From contig NZ_JASJOM010000001.1 in assembly GCF_030271255.1 (NCBI RefSeq), positions 434,001-498,000 on the forward strand: DNA of 64,000 nt, read 5' to 3'. Both the position numbers and the translations under genes were made by a program. Source of the stretch: Peribacillus folii. GTDB lineage: Bacteria; Bacillota; Bacilli; Bacillales; DSM-1321. Every line of letters begins with the position of its first letter. Position 1 is the first letter of the stretch. Below, one piece after another: positions 33,557 through 41,331 of this stretch. A model generated the notes under the pieces. It did not search any database. It was given only the letters and a program-made list of their open reading frames with translations, and had not been told where the DNA came from.

Positions 33557-34072
33557 TCACCAGCCTTGGCGCTTTGATAGGGAAGTAATCTGTGCGAGAT
33601 GATGCCGGCCATGCCACGCATACATGCCAATGTTCTCGCCGACCTTCACCGCTCCTGACTCAGGATGAATGAATGTCCGCTCCATATCGGCTGCGGAAAG
33701 ACCCGATAAAAGCGTGTGCAAGCGGCTATGGACCGCTTCCAGTAGAGTCAGCGATATAGCTACCGGCAGCCCATAATCAGGCAGCTTTGCCCAGCGTTCC
33801 TGTTCATATGGTTTTATGACTGGATTTTCTTCTGTAAGAGCAAGCTTAAAACGGATATATGCATTCATATGACTATCAGCAACATGGTGCACAACCTGAC
33901 GCACCGTCCACCCTCCCGGACGATAAGCCGTATCAAGCTGTTCATCATCCAGGCTGCTTACAGCCTGCTTAAGCAGTCCAGGCAAGGCACCAATCTCTTC
34001 GATCCAACCATCGGACATGCTTGCCATTTCCCCATCAAGCTTGAATTTCCCAACCGGGTATTTCAAATCCAT
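33557..34072 (-). CDS. yfiT: YfiT/BstA-type DinB-fold putative metal-dependent hydrolase
   Basis: A 171-residue four-helix-bundle protein of the DinB/YfiT family, very like B. subtilis YfiT. The three histidine metal ligands are seen in RQVVHHVADSHMN (one His about residue 64) and YAWHGRHHLAQI (two near 155-160). YfiT binds nickel or zinc; some DinB relatives are thiol-S-transferases that use bacillithiol. Start: MDLKYPVGKF at 34072 has GGGAGCG 9 bases upstream and aligns with the YfiT N-terminus; an ATG two codons earlier is too near that site. Confidence 0.88.
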   Translation of the reverse strand: MDLKYPVGKFKLDGEMASMSDGWIEEIGALPGLLKQAVSSLDDEQLDTAYRPGGWTVRQVVHHVADSHMNAYIRFKLALTEENPVIKPYEQERWAKLPDYGLPVAISLTLLEAVHSRLHTLLSGLSAADMERTFIHPESGAVKVGENIGMYAWHGRHHLAQITSLSKRQGW

Positions 34073-34316
34073 CTTCATCGCTCCCTTGACATTCATCAAA
34101 ATATGGCACCAATAGTATTACATTCTTTATCCCTTAGGAGAAATCCTTTGCACCTTAGCAACATTCATGTTGAACGTTTTGCTTTGTTCATGGATTGATT
34201 CCCCAGAAGGAATATTAATCCAAGACATTAAGACGTATACTATTTCCAAATTTAGCAACCATAATCAAATATATAGATTCGATGCACTCCACAATGGAAA
34301 GGGGGATAAGATCATT

Positions 34317-35417
34317 TTGAAGAAAATAAATTCGGTCCAAGTTCTTAGTATTTTCTTTTTATCTATCGGCCTTCTTAATCATGTCATCTTAATCCCCTTC
34401 CTTCTTTCCATCGGGGGAAGGGATGCTTGGTTTTTTGCCATCCTTACTATTGCATTGATTCCGGTCTGGGTCTATCTCTTATCCAGGATCGTCAAGAACA
34501 TGAACAATGAATCCCTGGAGAGCTGGCTTGAAAACAGATTCGGTAAGCTTATTAAAAATGTCGTGTTATTCTTCATCATGCTTTATTTGATAAGCCTGGT
34601 TTTGGCGACCACGAAGGAAACGATGGATTGGATCACAACGAGCTTCCTTTTCGAAACCCCAAGTTTGGCCATCATCATTCCGTTTGTCCTGCTATGCATC
34701 TTCATGGCCCACTCAGGCTTGCGTTCCATTGCCATCAGTTCTTCCATGCTATTGCCGATCGTCGTGATTCTTGGCATTTTTGTTGCGACCGGAAACATTC
34801 CGACCAAAGATTATAGCCATCTTTTTCCCCTTTTTGAAAATGGCCATTTTCATGGCATGAAATCTTTTCATTTTACATCATACGGCTTTGCCGAACTGGT
34901 ATTATTTGCTTTTTTCCAGGATAACCTTTCGGATACACTCGGCCGCAAGGGCTTGACCATCTTATGCGCCGGCCTGTTGTTCCTGCTTCTCGGACCGCTG
35001 ACTGCCGCCATCGCGGAATTCGGACCGACATTAGCCGAAGCGATGAGATACCCTGCCTATGAACAATGGCGCTTGCTGACAATCGGGAAATATATCGAGC
35101 ATACCGATTTCTTTTCCATTTACCAATGGCTGGCCGGTGCCTATATTCGGGTTTCCTTGGCTCTCTTCCTTATAACGGAGGTTTTCAAACGAAAATCGAA
35201 CAAACTGAAGCTCGGGATTCTTTTCGCCAACGGCTTTCTGATGGTGATCATCTCCATTGTTCCCTTCAGTAACTACAAGTTCATGCATATCAATCAAACC
35301 TATTATTACCCTGGCACTTTTTATTTCCTTTTATTTTTGTCCGTTTTTTTGTTTTTCGGCACATTCATCCATAGGAAGGAGGCTAGAAAGCATGAGAATG
35401 AAACGATCCACAAGTGA
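34317..35417 (+). CDS. Spore germinant receptor subunit B (GerAB/GerKB permease type), operon 1
   Basis: A 366-residue, ten-helix membrane protein of the endospore germination permease family (APC superfamily), the B subunit of a GerA-type nutrient receptor in the spore inner membrane. SVQVLSIFFLSIGLLNHVILIPFLLSIGGRDAW is the typical first-helix region. The ATG-started frame from 34167 carries a 50-residue extension foreign to the family; TTG at 34317 (or ATT at 34314), 11 bases after AAAGGGGG, is my choice, with moderate certainty. The gene overlaps the A subunit gene by 26 bases. Order here is B-A-C, less common than A-B-C. Confidence 0.85.
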   Translation: MKKINSVQVLSIFFLSIGLLNHVILIPFLLSIGGRDAWFFAILTIALIPVWVYLLSRIVKNMNNESLESWLENRFGKLIKNVVLFFIMLYLISLVLATTKETMDWITTSFLFETPSLAIIIPFVLLCIFMAHSGLRSIAISSSMLLPIVVILGIFVATGNIPTKDYSHLFPLFENGHFHGMKSFHFTSYGFAELVLFAFFQDNLSDTLGRKGLTILCAGLLFLLLGPLTAAIAEFGPTLAEAMRYPAYEQWRLLTIGKYIEHTDFFSIYQWLAGAYIRVSLALFLITEVFKRKSNKLKLGILFANGFLMVIISIVPFSNYKFMHINQTYYYPGTFYFLLFLSVFLFFGTFIHRKEARKHENETIHK

Positions 35418-36876
35418 GCAAGAGCTGCCTGAATTGAACGAGGAAACATTTCGGCAGTTATTCCGGAAAAGTTCAGATATCATCTTCGACACGATTTATA
35501 TCGGGGAAACCGAAAACCCCCTTCCTGCCCTTATCTTTTATTGCTCAGGCATGGTCGATATCAGTTTATTGAATGAGGGGATATTGGAAAAGCTGAGCAA
35601 AATGACGGAGCTCGATGAAAAGATTGGTGCGGAGGACGCCATCAACAAGCTGAATCCCCTGATAGATTTGACGAAAGTGACCATTGATGATGGATTCACA
35701 AGTGTGCAACAGTACATTTTCTCTGGATATGCCTTATTGTTCATTCCCTCCACCCAAAAGGTGTATTCGCTTAACTTGTCCAATGTCCCAAATCGGCAGC
35801 CTGAGGAATCGTCCTTCGAGGTCTCGGTACGTGGTCCAAGAGATGGGTTTGTCGAGGATTTAAGCATAAATACTGCCTTGGTCAGGAAGCGTTTAAAAAC
35901 GAAATCGCTAGCCTACGAGGATTTTATCGTGGGCAGGCGCAGTCAAACGAAAGTAGCGTTGATGTATATGGATGATATCATCAACAAAGAACTAATCACC
36001 AATATTAGAGACAGGATGAACGCGATCGATATTGATATTTTGGTCAGCAGCCAGCAATTGGAGGAAATGATCTCAAACAGCAAATACAGCATATTTCCAC
36101 TCACTCATTATACGAGCCGTCCGGACTTCGTTGTGGAAGCGCTCAATCAGGGCAGGTTCATCCTGATCGTGGATGGAATGCCAACGGTGATTGTGGCCCC
36201 TTCTACATTATTATTGCAAATCAAAACAGCAGAAGATTCGAATCTCCCTTATCTATATGTCAGCCTGGAAAGACTTCTTCGGTTTTTGGGGCTGGGCATT
36301 ACCATTTTATTGCCTGGGTTTTGGATATCGATATCCGCCTTCAATATTGAACAGGTCCCGTTCACGCTGCTGGCCACCATAACCCTATCAAGACTCGGGC
36401 TTCCGTTATCCGCGACGATGGAATTCATTCTCATGCTCATTTTGTTTGAATTATTCCGAGAATCCGGCGTCAGATTGCCTAAAGCCGTCGGGCAGACCGT
36501 TGCAGTAGTCGGCGGCCTCATTGTCGGTGATGCTGCGATCAGGGCTGGACTGACCTCGCAAACGATGCTCGTGGTGACGGCCGTTACCTCTGTCGCCTCA
36601 TACACCCTTGTCAATCAGTCATTGACGGGAGCCGTCACCATCTTGCGGATGTTTGTCCTGGCACTCAGCTGCTTGTACGGAATCTATGGCTGTATCATCG
36701 GCTTCCTATCCATCGTCACTTTGTTATCAAGGCTCGATTCATTCGGTATTGCCTATCTCGGCGGACTGAACCCGCCAAGATTGACAAAAGTGCTGGACGC
36801 CGTCATAAAGCGGCCATGGAATTCCATGGCGAAGCGAACCCTCGGCGCTAAAGATAAGACAAGAAAGGGGCAGTAA
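35392..36876 (+). CDS. Spore germinant receptor subunit A (GerAA/GerKA type), operon 1
   Basis: A 494-residue GerA-family subunit: soluble N-terminal domain (about 1-280) with FEVSVRGPRDGFVEDLSINTALVRKRLK, the family's core signature, then four to six membrane helices and PPRLTKVLDAVIKRPWNSM near the C-terminus. The phrase LPKAVGQTVAVVGGLIVGDAAIRAGLTS is also standard. It forms part of the receptor that detects nutrients and starts germination. ATG at 35392 has AAGGAGG 9 bases upstream and lies inside the end of the B gene, indicating coupled translation. Confidence 0.93.
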   Translation: MRMKRSTSEQELPELNEETFRQLFRKSSDIIFDTIYIGETENPLPALIFYCSGMVDISLLNEGILEKLSKMTELDEKIGAEDAINKLNPLIDLTKVTIDDGFTSVQQYIFSGYALLFIPSTQKVYSLNLSNVPNRQPEESSFEVSVRGPRDGFVEDLSINTALVRKRLKTKSLAYEDFIVGRRSQTKVALMYMDDIINKELITNIRDRMNAIDIDILVSSQQLEEMISNSKYSIFPLTHYTSRPDFVVEALNQGRFILIVDGMPTVIVAPSTLLLQIKTAEDSNLPYLYVSLERLLRFLGLGITILLPGFWISISAFNIEQVPFTLLATITLSRLGLPLSATMEFILMLILFELFRESGVRLPKAVGQTVAVVGGLIVGDAAIRAGLTSQTMLVVTAVTSVASYTLVNQSLTGAVTILRMFVLALSCLYGIYGCIIGFLSIVTLLSRLDSFGIAYLGGLNPPRLTKVLDAVIKRPWNSMAKRTLGAKDKTRKGQ

Positions 36877-36880
36877 GGCC

Positions 36881-38026
36881 ATGTTCCGCATCACGAAAAT
36901 TTTATTGACCATTCCCTTATTCCTGTTACTTTCCGGATGCTGGGACGAAAAAACGATCCAGGATTTCCACTATATAACGGCTATCGGCATCGATTTCAAA
37001 GACGGGGAATATATCGTATATGCGCAGCTTGTGGATTTCGCGGCTGTAGCTAAAACGGAAGCAAAGCCGACGCAAAATCCCCCTGTATATGTAGGAAAGG
37101 AAAAAGGGCGTTCCATCTCGACGGCCATGAATCAGCTGATGCATCATACACAGCAGGCCCTTTATATAGGACATGTTTCCACATTCGTAATCAGTGAAAA
37201 TGTCCTGAAACGACAAAGCACCGAGATAGTCGATTATATTTATAGGAACCAATTACTTCGATATTCAGCCAATATTTTTGCCACGAAAAGCTCGATGGAT
37301 GCTCTTTTTTCCATCAATGGCTATTTTAATTTGTCACCTTTATACACAACCTTATATCTGCCCGAAGATGTCTATCGATATCGATCCTTCATTAAACCCA
37401 TAACGGTCCAGAAATATTATTCCAATCAACGCGAAAAAGCATCGACCACCATCTTGCCATCCATCAGCTGGAACAATAAGGTGTGGAAAGAAAAAGATAA
37501 TCATCGAAAAAGCCTTTATATGGATGGTGCTTTCGTCATTTACTACAAAGTGTCACAGCCCTGGTTTTCCGAGAAGGAATTGAACGGCGTGCGCTGGCTC
37601 ACGAAATCGACCAACAAGGCACCCGTAAATATTAGCTTTAACAAGGAAGATATCTATGCGTCCTTCTCCCATCCGTATCATAAAGTGAAACCCGTTTTCA
37701 AAAACGGAACGTATAAATTCGATATTGATGTAGTCGTGCCAGGCAATATCCTCGGACTCGATACACAAATGGATATGAATAGCGTTAAACGGAAATTCGA
37801 AAGCGAAATCAAAAATGAAATCCAAACAACCTTTGAAGCCGGCCTGAAAAAGAACGCGGATCCATTAAGTCTAGGCAAAATCCTTTATATCAAAGAAACA
37901 AAGTACTGGCAGAAAAATGACCTGAAAGAACCGAAGGATTTCCTGAACCCCCATTCAATCCATACTATTAACGTAAAGGTCCACATCAAGAATACAGGCG
38001 GTCTGGAAGCCAAGCCTTTAGAATGA
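36881..38026 (+). CDS. Spore germinant receptor subunit C lipoprotein (GerAC/GerKC type), operon 1
   Basis: A 381-residue Ger(x)C lipoprotein. The lipobox LSGC with Cys at about residue 19 is followed by WDEKTIQDFHYITAIGIDF, the family signature. The C-terminal domain ends with the long amphipathic helix region (KRKFESEIKNEIQTTFEAGLKKNADPLSLG). It starts 4 bases after the A subunit stop, with AAGGGG about 9 bases upstream, and ends the operon before a strong terminator. Confidence 0.93.
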   Translation: MFRITKILLTIPLFLLLSGCWDEKTIQDFHYITAIGIDFKDGEYIVYAQLVDFAAVAKTEAKPTQNPPVYVGKEKGRSISTAMNQLMHHTQQALYIGHVSTFVISENVLKRQSTEIVDYIYRNQLLRYSANIFATKSSMDALFSINGYFNLSPLYTTLYLPEDVYRYRSFIKPITVQKYYSNQREKASTTILPSISWNNKVWKEKDNHRKSLYMDGAFVIYYKVSQPWFSEKELNGVRWLTKSTNKAPVNISFNKEDIYASFSHPYHKVKPVFKNGTYKFDIDVVVPGNILGLDTQMDMNSVKRKFESEIKNEIQTTFEAGLKKNADPLSLGKILYIKETKYWQKNDLKEPKDFLNPHSIHTINVKVHIKNTGGLEAKPLE

Positions 38027-38087
38027 TGGAACGATCAATATACGGGGCGCCCCATAAACCTTTACATTTATTAGCATTTCGCCACGA

Positions 38088-38122
38088 AAAAAGTGCAGGG
38101 AAATGTTTTCCCTGCACTTTTA
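38088..38122. terminator. Bidirectional terminator between gerC and abrB
   Basis: AAAAGTGCAGGGAAA / TTTCCCTGCACTTTT around a two-base loop, T-rich at both ends; serves the converging gerC and abrB genes. Confidence 0.92.
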
Positions 38123-38135
38123 AGACTTTATTCTA

Positions 38136-38420
38136 TTATTTAGCCATTTCCAGGCTGGCTTGAATTTCCTTGATTAGAAGCTCAGCACCTTCAGAGCTAA
38201 GAATCAATTTACCGTCAGCAAGTTTCATATTGTCATCGGATATTTCGCCTGTTACCTGACAAGTCATGTTAGGCTTATATTTTTGAAGGATGATGCGATC
38301 TTGTTCAACGTAAATCTCCAAAGCGTCTTTTTCATTAATTCCTAATGTACGGCGTAATTCAATCGGAATGACTACCCGTCCTAATTCGTCAACTTTACGT
38401 ACAATACCTGTAGATTTCAT
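38136..38420 (-). CDS. abrB: Transition-state regulator AbrB
   Basis: A 94-residue global regulator, nearly identical to B. subtilis AbrB. The swapped-hairpin DNA-binding domain is MKSTGIVRKVDELGRVVIPIELRRTLGINEKDALEIYVEQDRIILQKYKP (residues 1-50); Cys 54 in MTCQVTGE is the conserved one. AbrB represses stationary-phase genes during growth. The ATG at 38420 has GGGG before it; the longer frame covers the promoter. The promoter and two Spo0A boxes upstream (38465-38528) show the standard control: repression by Spo0A-phosphate at the start of sporulation. Confidence 0.96.
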   Translation of the reverse strand: MKSTGIVRKVDELGRVVIPIELRRTLGINEKDALEIYVEQDRIILQKYKPNMTCQVTGEISDDNMKLADGKLILSSEGAELLIKEIQASLEMAK

Positions 38421-38464
38421 TTTATTTACCCCACTCTTTTTCTTGCGAATGTTGCATCTATGTA

Positions 38465-38482
38465 ATTCGTCAGCATTCGACA
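38465..38482 (-). promoter_or_regulatory. abrB: Two Spo0A boxes in the abrB leader
   Basis: TGTCGAA (38482-38476) and TGACGAA (38471-38465) in tandem on the minus strand, just downstream of the abrB promoter. The layout is that of the known 0A boxes at B. subtilis abrB. Confidence 0.75.
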
Positions 38483-38499
38483 TTATTTGCACTTCTATA

Positions 38500-38528
38500 A
38501 AGATACCACTCCCTACCATATCCGTCAA
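38500..38528 (-). promoter_or_regulatory. abrB: Sigma-A promoter of abrB
   Basis: TTGACG (38528-38523), 17-base spacer, TATCTT (38505-38500), about 80 bases before the start codon. Confidence 0.75.
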
Positions 38529-38885
38529 TTCTCGTATCTTCATATAGTATCTGCCTTTCTATGATTTTTGGGATTATAGGACATTCATATATTCCCAAAC
38601 TCCGTCACAGCAGCATTTATCAGCCTTACCGTTAGAATATATTGGCAAATAACCAAAAGAAATGATAGCGCTTCCGTTCTGGGCCGAAGGTATTTCATGG
38701 CGGCTGGTGAAGCTTGGTATTACAAATCTAGTAGAATCCTATTGATTTTCTTTCCTTTTTGAAGGACAATTTATGTTGGTTGTTTTTATTTTTGGAAAAT
38801 TCGTAGTTCTTATTGATGTCATTATAAAAGCCGAAATGAGTCTTGGTTAAATATTGGCTCATAAAAACAAATTGAGGTGAGTCAA
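38529..38885. other. Non-coding spacer between abrB and the DMT transporter
   Basis: No gene seen. TGATAGCGCTTCCG at about 38667 is a partial match to a catabolite-responsive element (12 of 14 positions), too weak to call. Confidence 0.4.
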
Positions 38886-39857
38886 TTGCGTCCGATTATT
38901 TTAGGTATTTGTGCAGCTTTCTTTTTTGCCTTCACGTTCGTTTTGAATCAGGCGATGGAATTGTCAGGAGGAAGCTGGATTTGGAGTGCTTCGCTGCGGT
39001 ATATTTTCATGGTGCCTTTTCTATTATGCATTGTAATAAGCCGAAAGAACCTGCGTCCCCTGTTGCAAGTGATGAAGGAACGGCCGGGATCTTGGTTGCT
39101 TTGGAGCTTTGTAGGCTTCGGGCTATTTTATGCGCCCTTATGCTTTGCCTCGGCCTATTCACCAGGTTGGCTGATTGCCGGCACATGGCAAATCACGATC
39201 ATTTCGGGTGCTTTACTTGCCCCGCTCTTTTTTGAAACCATCCAAACGAAAGATCAGCTTGAAAGGCAAAGAGGGAAGATCTCCGTAAAAGGGCTCTTCA
39301 TGTCGATGATCATCCTGCTTGGTATCATCCTGATGCAGCTTGAGCATACGAAGCATATTTCCATGGCCAACCTTTGGTTGGGTGTAATACCCATCATCAT
39401 CGCCTCCTTCGCCTATCCTCTGGGCAACCGCAAAATGATGGAGGTGTCAGAAGGACGGCTGGATGCCTATCAACGAGTATTGGGCATGACGCTGGCAAGT
39501 CTGCCGTTTTGGTTCCTGCTTTCTCTATACGGCTTCATGACAGTGGGCGCGCCTACGAAAATGCAGAGCTTTCAATCCCTTATGGTAGCGTTGTTTTCCG
39601 GGGTCATCGCCACCGTCCTTTTTTTCAAGGCGACCGATATGGTAAGGGGACATATGCAGAAATTAGCTTCCGTTGAAGCCACTCAATCGATGGAAGTGCT
39701 TTTTGCCCTTGCTGGTGAATTGGCATTTCTTGCTTTACCGATTCCTTCCCCATTATCGTGGTTCGGCATCTTCATCGTGATCATAGGCATGGTCCTCCAT
39801 AGCTATGTTTCACACAAAAAGGAAGGGCCAACCCGAAAACGGACAGTCAGTGCCTGA
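38886..39857 (+). CDS. Multidrug resistance efflux transporter of the DMT/EamA type
   Basis: A 323-residue, ten-helix member of the drug/metabolite transporter superfamily, of the multidrug resistance efflux branch (PF13536-like). The N-terminal helix ILGICAAFFFAFTFVLNQAMELSGGSWIWSASLRYIFMVP and the Pro/Gly-rich AYSPGWLIAGTWQITIISGALLAPLFF are characteristic. I start at TTG 38886, 6 bases after GAGGTG; a GTG at 38877 lies within that site. Substrate unknown. It stands before the guanidine riboswitch but on a separate transcript, because that riboswitch has its own promoter. Confidence 0.85.
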   Translation: MRPIILGICAAFFFAFTFVLNQAMELSGGSWIWSASLRYIFMVPFLLCIVISRKNLRPLLQVMKERPGSWLLWSFVGFGLFYAPLCFASAYSPGWLIAGTWQITIISGALLAPLFFETIQTKDQLERQRGKISVKGLFMSMIILLGIILMQLEHTKHISMANLWLGVIPIIIASFAYPLGNRKMMEVSEGRLDAYQRVLGMTLASLPFWFLLSLYGFMTVGAPTKMQSFQSLMVALFSGVIATVLFFKATDMVRGHMQKLASVEATQSMEVLFALAGELAFLALPIPSPLSWFGIFIVIIGMVLHSYVSHKKEGPTRKRTVSA

Positions 39858-39896
39858 TTGAGGCGCTCCCGGGAAGTTCCCATCATTCGATTGGGC

Positions 39897-39924
39897 TTGA
39901 GTTCATTCAAAAAATAGGTATAAT
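39897..39924 (+). promoter_or_regulatory. Promoter of the guanidine riboswitch/ykkCD operon
   Basis: TTGAGT (39897-39902), 16-base spacer, TATAAT (39919-39924), about 28 bases before the aptamer. Confidence 0.75.
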
Positions 39925-39952
39925 ATAAAGTAATTGCATATGACAAATGTTT

Positions 39953-40040
39953 TCTAGGGTTCCGCGGCAAGTGATTGCCGGCTGGTCCGAGAGAAAACTC
40001 ACAGCTTGCTGTGTCACGGAAGGATAAAAGCCTGGGAGAA
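39953..40040 (+). ncRNA. Guanidine-I (ykkC) riboswitch
   Basis: CTAGGGTTCCG, then GCTGGTCCGAGAGAAAAC, then CACGGAAGGATAAAAGCC and TGGGAGA: all conserved blocks of the ykkC class in the right order. It senses free guanidinium and controls the exporter genes that follow, by preventing the terminator at 40030. Confidence 0.96.
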
Positions 40041-40076
40041 ACTGTTTAACAGTCATCTCCCAGGCTTTTTTGTTTT
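40030..40076 (+). terminator. Riboswitch-controlled terminator of ykkCD
   Basis: AGCCTGGGAGA...TCTCCCAGGCTTTTTT stem-loop. Its 5' arm shares bases with the 3' end of the aptamer, as needed for a ligand-gated switch. Confidence 0.9.
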
Positions 40077-40110
40077 TTTGGTAAACAATAATATAGGAGG
40101 TGTTGGTGTC

Positions 40111-40452
40111 ATGAATATCACTTGGATCAAAGTATTCATTGCCGCTTTTTTTGAAATATTTTGGGTGGTCGGCTTAAAGCATGCTGATGGCTTTTGGACT
40201 TGGACCGGAACGATCATTTCCATCATCATCAGCTTTTATTTGATGATCATGGCTGGACGGAAGCTTCCCGTCGGAACGGTATATGCCGTATTTGTCGGGA
40301 TGGGAACCGCCGGAACCGTTTTATCAGAAATCATCTTCTTCGGGGAAGCATTCAAGTTAAGTAAAACGCTTTTGATCCTCCTCTTGTTATTAGGGGTAAT
40401 CGGTCTCAAGGTTGTAACCGACGATAAAGCTGCAAAAGGGGATGAATCTTGA
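40111..40452 (+). CDS. ykkC: Guanidinium exporter subunit YkkC (SMR family)
   Basis: A 113-residue, four-helix small multidrug resistance protein, closely matching B. subtilis Ykk[17 protein letters not shown] carries the essential membrane Glu in helix 1, and [20 protein letters not shown] the substrate-binding helix 3 region. It pairs with YkkD as a heteromeric antiporter; SMR proteins linked to this riboswitch export guanidinium. ATG at 40111 has TAGGAGGTG about 10 bases upstream; the frame before it lies in the terminator. Confidence 0.95.
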   Translation: MNITWIKVFIAAFFEIFWVVGLKHADGFWTWTGTIISIIISFYLMIMAGRKLPVGTVYAVFVGMGTAGTVLSEIIFFGEAFKLSKTLLILLLLLGVIGLKVVTDDKAAKGDES

Positions 40453-40766
40453 TGGCTTGGATTTCTTTAATTTTAGCTGGTCTTTGTGAAATGTTTGGTG
40501 TTGCGATGATCAATAAGCTGCATAAAGATCGGAATTGGCAATCCTTAACGCTGTTATTCATCGGCTTCGGTGCAAGCTTCCTCTTCCTTGCTTATGCGAT
40601 GCAAACATTGCCGATGGGAACGGCCTATGCAATTTGGACGGGAATCGGCGCATCCGGCGGAGCGATAATCGGGATGCTCCTTTATGGTGAATCCAAGGAT
40701 TGGCGGAGGATCGTGTTCATAGCGATGGTGCTAAGTGCGGCTGTCGGGTTAAAACTCGTGTCCTAG
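40452..40766 (+). CDS. ykkD: Guanidinium exporter subunit YkkD (SMR family)
   Basis: A 104-residue, four-helix SMR protein, the partner of YkkC. LAGLCEMFGVAMINKLHK holds the essential Glu of helix 1; MGTAYAIWTGIGASGGAIIGMLLYGE is the helix 3 signature. Its ATG overlaps the ykkC stop by one base (TGATG), with AAAGGGGAT about 10 bases upstream, so the two subunits are translated together in equal amounts. Confidence 0.95.
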   Translation: MAWISLILAGLCEMFGVAMINKLHKDRNWQSLTLLFIGFGASFLFLAYAMQTLPMGTAYAIWTGIGASGGAIIGMLLYGESKDWRRIVFIAMVLSAAVGLKLVS

Positions 40767-40888
40767 ATAGTCAATATCTTTCTTTACATTATTCCATATT
40801 TTCTCATAATTATTCTCGGCATTAAGAAAGGGATTGTCGATGAAAGTAAAAAATTGCTTCGGTCTAATTGAAATATGAGGTGGTTCAA

Positions 40889-41209
40889 ATGGCACAAAAT
40901 CATGACTACTATCATGATTTATTAAAAAGACTTTGTAAAGCTGAAAATATTTCACCGCGAAAACCCAGGTTTGAATATATTGATGATTTTGTAGTCATCC
41001 ATATTAAAAATCATGTAAAAGAAGGGGTAGATTTAGAATGTTTCAAAATTTCAGATCTTATTCAGCGGACAATTGTACCTTTAGGTATAAAATTCAATCA
41101 ACAATTATATTTGTACCCAAATGGAGATAGATTAGATCGAGTAGCGATAACCTTCAATAAAAGGGATTATATCCTTTTAAACAAAAAATTAGAAAAAGGA
41201 GAGGTGTAA
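40889..41209 (+). CDS. Hypothetical protein, AT-rich
   Basis: A 106-residue soluble protein, MAQNHDYYHDLLKRLCKAENISPRKPRF..., without membrane segments or motifs that I recognise. GAGGTGG lies 5 bases before the ATG at 40889. The gene is visibly more AT-rich than its neighbours (TTA, AAA, ATT codons dominate), hinting at different ancestry. A 12-codon frame MKVKNCFGLIEI at 40840-40878 with its own AAAGGGAT site precedes it and might be a leader. A large hairpin follows. Confidence 0.65.
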   Translation: MAQNHDYYHDLLKRLCKAENISPRKPRFEYIDDFVVIHIKNHVKEGVDLECFKISDLIQRTIVPLGIKFNQQLYLYPNGDRLDRVAITFNKRDYILLNKKLEKGEV

Positions 41210-41223
41210 CTAATTATACTTAA

Positions 41224-41261
41224 CAGCAGGCTGAGCCGAGCAAACGCTCAGCCTGCCGCTG
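41224..41261 (+). terminator. Hairpin after the AT-rich hypothetical gene
   Basis: ACAGC-GGCTGAGC...GCTCAGCC-GCTGT stem-loop 15 bases past the stop codon; a T-run is lacking (TGTTCTATAAT), so termination strength is uncertain. Confidence 0.55.
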
Positions 41262-41298
41262 TTCTATAATCGTGATTGCCTTACATGGTTCGACCGTG

Positions 41299-41329
41299 CA
41301 AAAAAGGCCGCCCGCATACGGGCGGCCCT
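41299..41329 (-). terminator. Terminator of the SNF2 helicase gene
   Basis: GGGCCGCCCG-tatg-CGGGCGGCC followed by TTTTTT on the minus strand, just past the stop codon. Confidence 0.92.
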
Positions 41330-41331
41330 TC

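Noticed and set aside
38667-38680. Possible catabolite-responsive element TGATAGCGCTTCCG
   Set aside because: It misses two defined positions of the consensus, including the final A, and lies far from the start codons on both sides.
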